A stretch of 64,000 nt of DNA from Streptomyces sp. NRRL F-5135 (lineage in GTDB: Bacteria > Actinomycetota > Actinomycetes > Streptomycetales > Streptomycetaceae): positions 1 to 64,000 of the forward strand of contig NZ_JOHR01000009.1 of assembly GCF_000719775.1 (NCBI RefSeq), in the 5' to 3' direction. Of the stretch, positions 57,349 through 64,000 are shown piece by piece. Numbering within the stretch: the first letter of the stretch is position 1; every line of letters begins with the position of its first letter. Under the pieces are notes generated by a model. It did no database searches. It was not told the origin of the DNA and saw only the letters and a list, made by a program, of their open reading frames with translations. Made by a program: the position numbers and the translations under genes.

Positions 57349-57435
57349 GTATACACCTGCTCGTCTCTGACGGCTGCGGCCGTCTCAGCGTCTTCGTACC
57401 GGGGACGGGATACTCCCCTGCCCTCGTATTCATGG

Positions 57436-57441
57436 ACCCTA
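57436..57441 (-). promoter_or_regulatory. -10 of the clpP1P2 promoter
   Basis: TAGGGT on the minus strand, a good Streptomyces -10, about 90 bp upstream of clpP1. The -35 region (GCGCCC) is poor, as expected for an activator-dependent promoter. Confidence 0.55.
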
Positions 57442-57478
57442 ACGCGCTGGTCGGCGGGCGCCATCCCGCTTCCGTTGC

Positions 57479-57498
57479 TGTTCGCTGGGAGCGCAAGG
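57479..57498 (-). promoter_or_regulatory. Candidate ClgR-binding site
   Basis: TGTTCGCTGGGAGCGCAA contains CGCT-N3-AGCG, close to the actinobacterial ClgR consensus (CGCYNANRGCG) with one internal mismatch. Its centre is about 60 bp upstream of the start predicted from the TAGGGT -10, a normal position for an activator. Confidence 0.6.
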
Positions 57499-57596
57499 TA
57501 AGGGCTGGTACGGGGCGCCGGGGGCGGGGCGCGGGGCCGTTCCGGCGGGTGTGGCCCGGACGCGGTGTGACCCGGGCGGGGCCCGGCGGACGGAGC

Positions 57597-57630
57597 GGGC
57601 CCCGGGCGCGGTGTCGCGTCCGGGGCCCGT
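57597..57630 (-). terminator. Terminator of tig
   Basis: 15-bp arms (57597-57611 and 57616-57630) with one mismatch, 4-nt loop, about 150 bp after the tig stop. The stretch between (57640-57760) is GT-rich without a gene. Confidence 0.6.
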
Positions 57631-57776
57631 CCTCGCGTTCACGGCGGTGCGACGACCGTGGTGTGTGCCGCCGCGATGCGTGTCACGGCGGTGTGTGCCA
57701 CCTCGGGTGTCACTGGGTGCGTCGCGTCGCGGTGTGTTCGGTCACGACGCGCTCACCGCCGTCGGAGCGGGGCCGC

Positions 57777-59219
57777 TCAGCCCTCGTTCTTCTCGGCCTT
57801 GTCGGCCTTGGCCTCGGTGGCCCCGGCGTCGGCGGCCTCGCCCTTGTCCTCGGCCGCGGTCTCCTCGGCGGACGCCTCGGCCGTCTCGCCGGCCTCGGTC
57901 TCCTCCTCGTCGTCGCTCAGGTCGACCTCGGCACCGTTGGTGTCGACGACCTTCGCGGCTTCGACGACCACGGCGAGCGCCTTGCCGCGGGCGACCTCGC
58001 CGACGAGCATCGGCACCTGGCCGCCCTCGACCACGGCCTGGGCGAACTGGTCGGGGGACATGCCGGAGGACTGCGCACGCCGCATGAGGTGCTCGGTGAG
58101 CTCCTCCTGGCTGACGTTCAGCTTCTCCTTGTTGACCAGCTCGTCCAGGATGAACTGGGTCTTGATGCCCTTGACCGCCTGCTCCTCGGTCTCGGCGTCG
58201 AACTCCTCCTGCGTCTTGCCCTGGATCTCCAGGTACTTCGCGAGGTCGAGGCCCATCTGACCGAGCTGGTGGTGCTCCAGGTTGTGCTTACGGGTGTTGA
58301 TCTCGTCCGCGAGCAGCTTCTCCGGGATCGGCACCTCGGCGAGCTTCAGCAGCTCGTCCAGGACGCGCTCCTGGGCCTGCGTGGCCTGGTCGTAGCGCTT
58401 GGAGTCCTCCAGGCGCCTGCGGCTGTCGGCCTTGAGCTCCTCCAGCGTGTCGAACTCGCTCGCCAGCTGGGCGAACTCGTCGTCCAGCTCGGGCAGCTCG
58501 CGCGCGGCGACCTGGGTGACCTTGACGGAGACCTCGGCGTTCTTGCCCTCGGCCGTGCCGCCCTTGAGCTCGGAGGTGAAGGTGGCCTCGCCGCCGGCCT
58601 CCAGGCCCGTGACGGCCTCGTCGATGCCGTCGAGCAGCTCGCCCGAGCCGATGGTGTACTGCACGCCGTCGGCGACGCCGTCGGGCAGCACCTCGCCGTC
58701 GACCTTGGCCTCCAGGTCGATCGTCACGACGTCGCCCTCGGCGGCGGCGCGCTCGACCGGGTTGGTGGAGGCGAAGCGGTCCCGGAGCTGCTCCAGGGAC
58801 TTCTGGATCTCCTCGTCGGTGACGTCGATCGCGTCCACGGTCACCTCGATGCCGGAGTAGTCCGGGATCTCGATGGCCGGGCGGACGTCCACCTCGGCGG
58901 TGAAGGCCAGCAGTTCGCCGTCCTTGAGCTCGGTGATGTCGACCTCGGGCTGGCCGAGGACATTGAGCTCACCCTCGTTGACCGCGTCGGTGTAGAACTT
59001 CGGGAGGGCGTCGTTGACGGCCTCCTCCAGCACCGCGCCACGCCCGAACCGCTGGTCGATGACGCGCGCCGGGACCTTGCCCTTGCGGAAGCCCTTCACC
59101 GTGACCTGCTGGTTGATCTTCTTGTACGCCGCGTCGAGGCTGTCCTTGAGCTCCTCGAAGGGCACCTCGACAGTGAGCCGAACCCGGGTCGGGTTCAGGG
59201 TCTCCACGGCGCTCTTCAC
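57777..59219 (-). CDS. tig: Trigger factor (ribosome-associated chaperone)
   Basis: 480 aa from GTG 59219, with AAGGAGA 8 nt upstream. Ribosome-binding domain ([19 protein letters not shown]), FKBP-type domain (about 160-245, [15 protein letters not shown]) and the helical substrate-binding domain, followed by an acidic tail of about 50 residues rich in E and A, typical of actinobacteria. A perfect 9-bp hairpin (59258-59278) lies in its leader. It precedes the clpP genes as in many bacteria. Confidence 0.96.
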   Translation of the reverse strand: MKSAVETLNPTRVRLTVEVPFEELKDSLDAAYKKINQQVTVKGFRKGKVPARVIDQRFGRGAVLEEAVNDALPKFYTDAVNEGELNVLGQPEVDITELKDGELLAFTAEVDVRPAIEIPDYSGIEVTVDAIDVTDEEIQKSLEQLRDRFASTNPVERAAAEGDVVTIDLEAKVDGEVLPDGVADGVQYTIGSGELLDGIDEAVTGLEAGGEATFTSELKGGTAEGKNAEVSVKVTQVAARELPELDDEFAQLASEFDTLEELKADSRRRLEDSKRYDQATQAQERVLDELLKLAEVPIPEKLLADEINTRKHNLEHHQLGQMGLDLAKYLEIQGKTQEEFDAETEEQAVKGIKTQFILDELVNKEKLNVSQEELTEHLMRRAQSSGMSPDQFAQAVVEGGQVPMLVGEVARGKALAVVVEAAKVVDTNGAEVDLSDDEEETEAGETAEASAEETAAEDKGEAADAGATEAKADKAEKNEG

Positions 59220-59381
59220 GGTTGGGTCTCCTTGGTGGCTGATTCTTGGGTTCTGCCGGCCGCCGCCCAGCGGCGGCCCAGCGGATCGGCCCGGCTCTTC
59301 AGAGACTCCTCGGAACACACGGGCACGCAGCTTGCATAGTAACCGCAAGCGCTGACAGCCCCACAACGCGATCTTGACTGA

Positions 59382-59458
59382 TGGTCGGGGTGGCCGGATT
59401 CGAACCGACGACCTTCCGCTCCCAAAGCGGACGCGCTACCAAGCTGCGCCACACCCCG
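59382..59458 (-). tRNA. tRNA-Pro (anticodon TGG)
   Basis: 77 nt including encoded CCA: CGGGGTGTGGCGCAGC at the 5' end, anticodon stem TCCGC/GCGGA with loop TTTGGGA, T-loop TTCGAAT. It is upstream of tig on the same strand. Confidence 0.95.
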
Positions 59459-59676
59459 TCGGTGCGACACGTAGGGTACATGCCCGCGGGCACGGCGTCG
59501 GCCTCTCTTCGAACGGTCCTCACACGGCACTCACACGCGGGGGCTTCCGCGAGGGCTCGGCAGAGGGCCCGACCGAGGGCGACGCGTGGGCGGCGCCGGA
59601 GGGGTGTGCGGCGCACGGCCGGGACCCGCTACGATGTGAGCCGTGCCGGGGGCGTAGCGCCCGTGGCACGCTCCGT

Positions 59677-59750
59677 GCGGGCGTAGCTCAATGGTAGAGC
59701 CCTAGTCTTCCAAACTAGCTACGCGGGTTCGATTCCCGTCGCCCGCTCCA
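59677..59750 (+). tRNA. tRNA-Gly (anticodon TCC)
   Basis: 74 nt including encoded CCA: GCGGGCGTAGCTC at the 5' end, anticodon stem CTAGT/ACTAG with loop CTTCCAA, T-loop TTCGATT. It diverges from tRNA-Pro across a 218-bp region. Confidence 0.95.
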
Positions 59751-59757
59751 GCGGATC

Positions 59758-59802
59758 CGGGCCCGGCCCGTGCGCGTACGCCTACGCCACGGACCGGGCC
59801 CG
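59758..59802 (+). terminator. Terminator of tRNA-Gly
   Basis: 15-bp arms (59758-59772 and 59788-59802) with one mismatch, 15-nt loop, starting 8 bp after the tRNA. Confidence 0.75.
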
Positions 59803-59842
59803 AGTCGTCTCATCGGCCGACCAGCTCGTACGGCCTATGACG

Positions 59843-60037
59843 TCAGAAGCTGATCTGGTTGATCGTTTCCGCCAGCGAGTTGAGGAACCGTTGCACCGAC
59901 GGGGCGATGTTGGTGGACGCGAGGAAGAAGCCGAAGAGGATCGCGACGATCGCGGGACCGGCCTTGAGCGAGCCTCCGCGGATCAGCACCACCATGATGA
60001 CCGCCAACAGAACCACCACAGACAGTGAAATGGCCAC
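59843..60037 (-). CDS. Small two-span membrane protein
   Basis: 64 aa from GTG 60037. Two hydrophobic segments (about 4-20 and 28-42: SVVVLLAVIMVVLI and IVAILFGFFLAS) are joined by RGGSLKAG. The tail RFLNSLAETINQISF is amphipathic. A GAGGG lies about 12 nt upstream. It looks like a conserved streptomycete membrane peptide of unknown role. Composition argues for a real gene. Confidence 0.7.
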   Translation of the reverse strand: MAISLSVVVLLAVIMVVLIRGGSLKAGPAIVAILFGFFLASTNIAPSVQRFLNSLAETINQISF

Positions 60038-60360
60038 AACTGATCACACCCTCGGTCGGTCCGCTCTCGCCTGCGGCAGGAAGGCACGACTCCGGACGCC
60101 CCCCGCTCGGACCATCGTGCCACCAACGTCCGCGCAGGTGTGGGGCGGTGACGAACTATCGCCGCCGGGTTCGCGCCATCACCGCGCCCGCGTGTCGTGC
60201 GCGGCGCTGCCGCGCCACACCGTACGACATATCCCGGGAATGAATACGGAAGCGAATTCGAACCACACCTTCCAAAGGGCGCACATTTTGTTCACAGGAT
60301 ATTCCGCAGGGCATTCACAGCACGGTCGACCGGTGATCACGCATTCACGCCCACCCTGGC

Positions 60361-60398
60361 GATATGCCCTATATAACCATGATTAATTGGGGCATATC
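60361..60398. promoter_or_regulatory. AT-rich dyad upstream of the acyltransferase gene
   Basis: Perfect 9-bp arms GATATGCCC (60361-60369) and GGGCATATC (60390-60398) flank a 20-bp AT-rich spacer (starts TATATAACC). It lies about 75 bp upstream of the predicted transcription start, fitting an operator for a dimeric regulator. Confidence 0.6.
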
Positions 60399-60471
60399 AC
60401 CCGGTGTCGGCGGATGGATTTTTGGTAAACCCCGGCCGACCGGGAGATTTTCGAATTCGGCGAGGCGCCGC

Positions 60472-60477
60472 TAGGGT
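60472..60477 (+). promoter_or_regulatory. -10-like element of the acyltransferase gene
   Basis: TAGGGT, 7 nt upstream of the ATG at 60485. It also contributes AGGG as a possible ribosome site. The -35 is unclear. Confidence 0.45.
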
Positions 60478-60484
60478 GCCTCAA

Positions 60485-61672
60485 ATGTTGCAGGCGCCCC
60501 ATGGATACGAGACGTCTCCGCTCGCCACCGCCGAAGCCCCGGAGTCCACAGCTGCCACCAGCGCCGGCGCGGTGGCCGACACGCCGACACCGGCCGGCCG
60601 GCCGACGGGTGCGGACACCGCCGACCGGCCCCCGGTGTCCGGCAAGCCGGACACGAAGCGGGACCCGTTCTTCGACAACGCCAAGTTCCTGGCGATCGTC
60701 CTCGTGGCCATGGCGCACGCCTGGGAACCGGTCATGGACGGCAGCCGGGCCACCAAGGCGCTGTACATGTTCGTGTACGCCTTCCACATGCCGGCCTTCA
60801 TCGTCGTCTCCGGCTACTTCTCCCGGAACTTCACCGCGAGCCCGCGCCAGATCAAGCGCCTGGTGACCGGCGTCGCCGTGCCGTACGTCGTCTTCGAGAC
60901 GGCCTACTCGCTCTTCAAGCGGTACGCGGACGACACCCCCGGCCATCCGATCAGCCTGCTCGACCCCTTCTACCTCACCTGGTTCCTGGCCGCGCTGTTC
61001 ATCTGGCGGCTGACCACGCCGCTGTGGCGCTCCCTGCGCCACCCGCTCGCGGTCGCGCTCGTCGTGGCCTGCCTGGCCTCGGTGAGCCCGAGCATCGGCG
61101 ACGACCTCGACCTCCAGCGCACCCTCCAGTTCGCGCCGTACTTCGTTGTGGGGCTGTGCCTGAAGCCCGAGCACTTCCAGATGGTCCGGCGCCGGGAGGC
61201 GCGGCTGCTGGCGGTGCCGCTGCTCGCGGGCGCGCTGGCGTTCTCGTACTGGGCGGCGGCCGAGATGCGCAACGGGTGGTTCTACCACAGCTACAGCGCG
61301 CAGGAACTGGACAGCGCGTGGTGGGTCGGGCCGGTGATGCAGTTCGCGCTCTTCGGCTGCTCGATGCTGCTCACCGCCGCGTTCCTGGCCCTGGTGCCAC
61401 GGCGGCGGACCTGGTTCACCGTGCTGGGCGCGGGCACGATCTGCGGCTACCTGCTGCACGGCTTCCTGCTCAAGGGCGCGACGTACGCCGGCGTCTTCGA
61501 GACCTACCCGTGGCTCTCGGATCCGCTCGGCGAGATCGCGCTGACCCTCGTGGCCGGCGTCGCGGTCACCGCGCTGTGCACGCCTCCCGTGCGACGGCTG
61601 CTGCGCTGCGTGACGGAACCGGACATGAACTGGGCGTTCCGGCGCGACAAGACCGCTCCCGCCCGCGACTGA
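60485..61672 (+). CDS. Acyltransferase-3-family membrane protein
   Basis: 395 aa from ATG 60485; the open frame upstream to 60404 crosses the promoter. After a hydrophilic leader of about 60 residues comes DPFFDNAKFLAIVLVAMAHAW, the Acyl_transf_3 start, and FHMPAFIVVSGYFSRNF, with about ten membrane helices. The family moves acyl groups to carbohydrates or lipids on the outer face. Streptomycetes encode many; the acceptor is unknown. It ends at a strong terminator. Confidence 0.88.
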   Translation: MLQAPHGYETSPLATAEAPESTAATSAGAVADTPTPAGRPTGADTADRPPVSGKPDTKRDPFFDNAKFLAIVLVAMAHAWEPVMDGSRATKALYMFVYAFHMPAFIVVSGYFSRNFTASPRQIKRLVTGVAVPYVVFETAYSLFKRYADDTPGHPISLLDPFYLTWFLAALFIWRLTTPLWRSLRHPLAVALVVACLASVSPSIGDDLDLQRTLQFAPYFVVGLCLKPEHFQMVRRREARLLAVPLLAGALAFSYWAAAEMRNGWFYHSYSAQELDSAWWVGPVMQFALFGCSMLLTAAFLALVPRRRTWFTVLGAGTICGYLLHGFLLKGATYAGVFETYPWLSDPLGEIALTLVAGVAVTALCTPPVRRLLRCVTEPDMNWAFRRDKTAPARD

Positions 61673-61728
61673 ACCGCGTTCCCCACCTCGACCGGACCTC
61701 GACCGAACGGTCCGGAAACCGGCCTCCA

Positions 61729-61758
61729 GGGCGCCCCGCCGAACTCGGCGGGGCGCCC
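61729..61758 (+). terminator. Terminator of the acyltransferase gene
   Basis: Perfect 14-bp arms (61729-61742 and 61745-61758), tiny loop, followed by CTTT. Confidence 0.8.
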
Positions 61759-61943
61759 CTTTGCCGTGCCTCCGCCTCGTGGCCGTCGGGGCCGCCCATG
61801 ACGCCGCCCACGGGGCCCCTCGCGCGCGGGCCGGACCGCCCCGCATATCCTTTGGTAAACTAATTACTGACGATTCCTTGACGCTTTCTTTTACAAGATG
61901 ATGGAGGAACGATCCCATCGGACACGCAGAGACCCTCATAGCC

Positions 61944-63140
61944 ATGGGCGGCGCCTTCCTGGCCGCCGCCGTACTCGCCCGGCTCGGCAACAGGATCGAG
62001 CTGCCCACGATTCCCCTGTTCATGCTGGCCGGGATCCTCCTCGGCCCCCACACCCCCGGCCTCGTGCTGGTCTCCGACCCGCACGACCTGGAGATGCTGT
62101 CGGCGCTCGGCCTCGTGCTGCTGCTCTTCTACCTGGGGCTCGAGTTCCACCTGGACGACCTCAAGGAGGGCGGCCGGAAGATGGCCCTCGCCGGCGGGGC
62201 GTATCTCGCGCTCAACGTCGGCGCCGGGCTGGCCTTCGGCTTCGCGATGGGCTGGGGCACGTCCGAGGCGCTGGTGCTCGCCGGAGTGCTCGGCATCTCC
62301 TCGTCCGCGATCGTGACGAAGGTCCTGGTCGACCTCGGCCGCATCGGCAACCCCGAGACGAAACCGATCCTCGGCATCATCGTGGTCGAGGACATCTTCC
62401 TGGCCCTCTACCTGGCCGCGCTGCAACCGATCCTGTCGGGCGCGGACAGCCTCTCCGCCGCGCTGATGGACGGCGGCAAGGCGTTCGGCTTCCTGCTGCT
62501 GCTCGCGCTCGCCGCGCGGTACGGGACCCGGGTCGTGGGCCGGTTCATCGCCACCAGGGACGACGAGCTGCTCGTCATCTCGTTCCTCGGCATCGCCGTC
62601 TTCGTCGCGGGTGTCTCCGAGTGGTTCGGAGTGGCGGATGCCATCGGCGCGTTCATGGTCGGTCTGATGCTGGGCGGTACGACCTCGGGCGACCGGATCC
62701 GCAAGCTCGTGCATCCGCTGCGGGACGCGTTCGGCGCGATCTTCTTCTTCGCCTTCGGTCTTTCGATCAACCCGGGCGACCTGCCGACCGTGCTCTGGCC
62801 GGTGCTCGTGGCCGCCGTCATCACCCTGGTGATGAACGTCGCGGCGGGGCTGTCGGCCGCCAAGATCTTCGGCTTCGGGGCACTGCCCGCGGCCAACATC
62901 TCGACCACGCTGCTGGCCCGGGGCGAGTTCGCGCTCATCCTCGCCACGATGGCGGCGGGCGCGGGCCTCGATCCACGGCTCGCGCCGTTCATCGCGGGCT
63001 ACGTCCTGGTCCTGGCCGTCCTCGGCCCGCTGGCCGCCGGCCGGTCGCACTGGCTCGCCCGGATCCTGCCGGGCGGCAAGGACGGAGGCGACGGGCCCAC
63101 AGGCGGTGAGCCGACGCGAGAGGCCGCCTCCACCGCATGA
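61944..63140 (+). CDS. Kef-type cation:proton antiporter
   Basis: 398 aa from ATG 61944. About 12 membrane segments; ELPTIPLFMLAGILLGPHTP, LVLLLFYLGLEFHLDDL and GISSSAIVTKVL are typical of the CPA2 monovalent cation:proton antiporters. No TrkA-N domain is attached. The start is doubtful: this ATG lies within the first membrane helix and has no ribosome site, whereas GGAGG at 61903-61907 sits 9 nt before an in-frame ATC (61917), and no ATG, GTG, TTG or CTG occurs between the in-frame TGA (61899) and 61944 except non-start codons. Likely exports K+ or Na+ for H+. Confidence 0.88.
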   Translation: MGGAFLAAAVLARLGNRIELPTIPLFMLAGILLGPHTPGLVLVSDPHDLEMLSALGLVLLLFYLGLEFHLDDLKEGGRKMALAGGAYLALNVGAGLAFGFAMGWGTSEALVLAGVLGISSSAIVTKVLVDLGRIGNPETKPILGIIVVEDIFLALYLAALQPILSGADSLSAALMDGGKAFGFLLLLALAARYGTRVVGRFIATRDDELLVISFLGIAVFVAGVSEWFGVADAIGAFMVGLMLGGTTSGDRIRKLVHPLRDAFGAIFFFAFGLSINPGDLPTVLWPVLVAAVITLVMNVAAGLSAAKIFGFGALPAANISTTLLARGEFALILATMAAGAGLDPRLAPFIAGYVLVLAVLGPLAAGRSHWLARILPGGKDGGDGPTGGEPTREAASTA

Positions 63141-63205
63141 CCGCAGCCGCCTTACGTAGGTACGACGCGCACGACGCGCGTGACGCTCCACCGCACGGCA
63201 CGCGA

Positions 63206-63256
63206 ACAGCCGCGGCGCCCCGCTCGTCAGGCCGACGACCGGGGCGCCGCGGCTGT
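63206..63256. terminator. Bidirectional terminator between antiporter and phosphatase genes
   Basis: Perfect 17-bp arms (63206-63222 and 63240-63256) with a 17-nt loop, between two converging genes. Confidence 0.85.
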
Positions 63257-63297
63257 CGGGGTGCGGAGGGCCGCCGGTACGGGGGGCCGCCGGTCAG

Positions 63298-63383
63298 GGT
63301 TCGCGGCTGAACAGAGTTCATGGCCGATCAGCCTTCACGGGCTGAACAGGGTTCGCGGCCGGTCAGGGTTCGCGGCAGATCAG
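63298..63383. repeat. Five tandem 17-18-bp repeats over the phosphatase stop
   Basis: Units GGTTCGCGGCTGAACAG (63298-63314), 63315-63331, 63332-63349, 63350-63366 and 63367-63383 agree with consensus GGTTCGCGGCYGRWCAG. The last unit is inside the coding end of the phosphatase and the fourth spans its stop. Confidence 0.7.
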
Positions 63384-64000
63384 CAGGAGGGCGCGGTCGT
63401 CGTTCACGTCCTTCGCCACCGCCTCGATCAGATGCCAGGCCGCGCCCTCGAACCCCGGCGCGACATAGCGGTCCGCCTCGCCGGTGAGCCGGTCGATGCC
63501 CTCGCCCAGATCCCGTCCGGGCGCCTCGACCAGGCCGTCCGTGAAGAGCATCAGCACGTCCCCCGGGCACAGCGAGCCCTTGACCGGGTCGAACTGCGCG
63601 CCGTCGTACACGCCGAGCAGCGGCCCCTCGCCGGACTTCTCCTCCCAGCGCCCACTGCCCGCGTGCAGTTGGAGGGCGGGCAGATGGCCCGCCGAGAGCA
63701 ACTCGTAGTCGCCGGACTCCAGGTCGAGCACCAGGTGGATGGAGGTGGCGAAGCCCTCGTCCCAGTCCTGGCGGAGCAGATAGCCGTTGGCCGCGGGCAG
63801 GAAGTTGTGCGGGGGAAGCGAGCCCAGGAGACCTCCGAAGGCACCGGACAGCAGCAGGGCGCGGGAGCCCGCGTCCATGCCCTTGCCGGAGACGTCGGTC
63901 AGGACGACCTCCAGGGTCCGGCCGCCGTTCGTCCGGGCCGCCACGACGAAGTCGCCGGAGAAGGACTGGCCGCCGGCCGGGCGCAGGGCCATCTCCTGGT
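63363..64000 (-). CDS. SpoIIE-type PP2C serine/threonine phosphatase, 3' part
   Basis: At least 212 codons; the gene continues beyond the window edge, so the ATG at 63992 is internal. FSGDFVVAARTNGGRTLEV, LTDVSGKGMDAGSRAL and MLFTDGLVEAPGRDLGEG carry the metal-binding aspartates and glycines of the SpoIIE/RsbU phosphatases, ending DDRALLLICREP. Such enzymes usually dephosphorylate anti-anti-sigma factors; sensor domains would be upstream, out of view. The 3' end merges into a short tandem repeat. Confidence 0.9.
   Translation of the reverse strand, partial: QEMALRPAGGQSFSGDFVVAARTNGGRTLEVVLTDVSGKGMDAGSRALLLSGAFGGLLGSLPPHNFLPAANGYLLRQDWDEGFATSIHLVLDLESGDYELLSAGHLPALQLHAGSGRWEEKSGEGPLLGVYDGAQFDPVKGSLCPGDVLMLFTDGLVEAPGRDLGEGIDRLTGEADRYVAPGFEGAAWHLIEAVAKDVNDDRALLLICREP

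Larger units (their letters stand above)
60038..60484. other. Divergent intergenic region with AT-rich dyad
   Basis: 447 bp between the small membrane gene and the acyltransferase gene. Its right third is unusually AT-rich and holds the 38-bp dyad at 60361-60398 and the acyltransferase -10. No gene is supported. Confidence 0.5.

Overview
This window is the chromosomal core of a high-GC actinomycete, almost certainly a Streptomyces. Evidence: very GC-rich DNA with strong third-position bias, many GTG starts, proline/alanine/glutamine-rich low-complexity protein tails, a sporulation-type mre cluster, an RNase E of the long actinobacterial kind, and paired clpP1/clpP2 next to clpX and tig. From memory, the gene order resembles the SCO2570s-SCO2620s region of S. 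coelicolor; this was not checked. About 49 protein genes and 4 tRNA genes can be supported, most on the minus strand. No insertion sequence, prophage or CRISPR array is visible.

Layout. (a) 1-5.1 kb: a NuoF-like/ferredoxin fusion, then two identical tRNA-Ala(GGC) genes bracketing a GT87-type membrane glycosyltransferase and a small zinc-ribbon gene. (b) 4.4-8.8 kb: a minus-strand run of nadD, an LCP-like wall protein, rsfS and a histidine phosphatase that appears to start with CTG and overlaps rsfS, preceded by two tiny membrane-protein genes. (c) 8.8-16 kb: a large palindromic intergenic element, an M48 metalloprotease, two membrane paralogues that look leaderless, proA, a conserved hypothetical gene and proB. 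(d) 16.4-28.9 kb: a cell-wall glycopolymer island between proB and obg. It has two TarS-like GT2 transferases, all four dTDP-L-rhamnose genes, an O-methyltransferase-like gene, a TagF-like polyol-phosphate transferase, and a fused cytidylyltransferase/SDR enzyme of the CDP-ribitol type. (e) 29.2-36 kb: obgE-rpmA-rplU with a clear promoter, and rne. (f) 36.2-41.1 kb: a TIGR03936/TIGR03960-type pair and a CYTH-CHAD protein. (g) 41.2-47.6 kb: rodA-mrdA-mreD-mreC-mreB. (h) 47.9-53.3 kb: ndk, a DUF4233 gene, folC, valS. (i) 53.4-59.8 kb: a membrane-anchored hypothetical protein, clpX, clpP2, clpP1 (with a ClgR-like box), tig, tRNA-Pro and tRNA-Gly. (j) 59.8-64 kb: a tiny membrane protein, an acyltransferase, a Kef-type antiporter and the 3' part of a SpoIIE-type phosphatase.

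The genes that work together mostly concern envelope building. MreB/C/D, RodA and PBP2 drive spore-wall peptidoglycan synthesis. The island, the LCP-like protein and the two small-domain membrane paralogues probably make or attach an anionic, possibly rhamnosylated and O-methylated, wall polymer. Clp, trigger factor, ValRS, ndk, rsfS, Obg and RNase E form the housekeeping background.

The best candidates for something not yet described are the combined ribitol-phosphate/rhamnose wall-polymer island, the non-canonical start codons (two CTG, one unresolved), the leaderless-looking paralogue pair, and several strong dyads (8889-9053, 20111-20150, 60361-60398).
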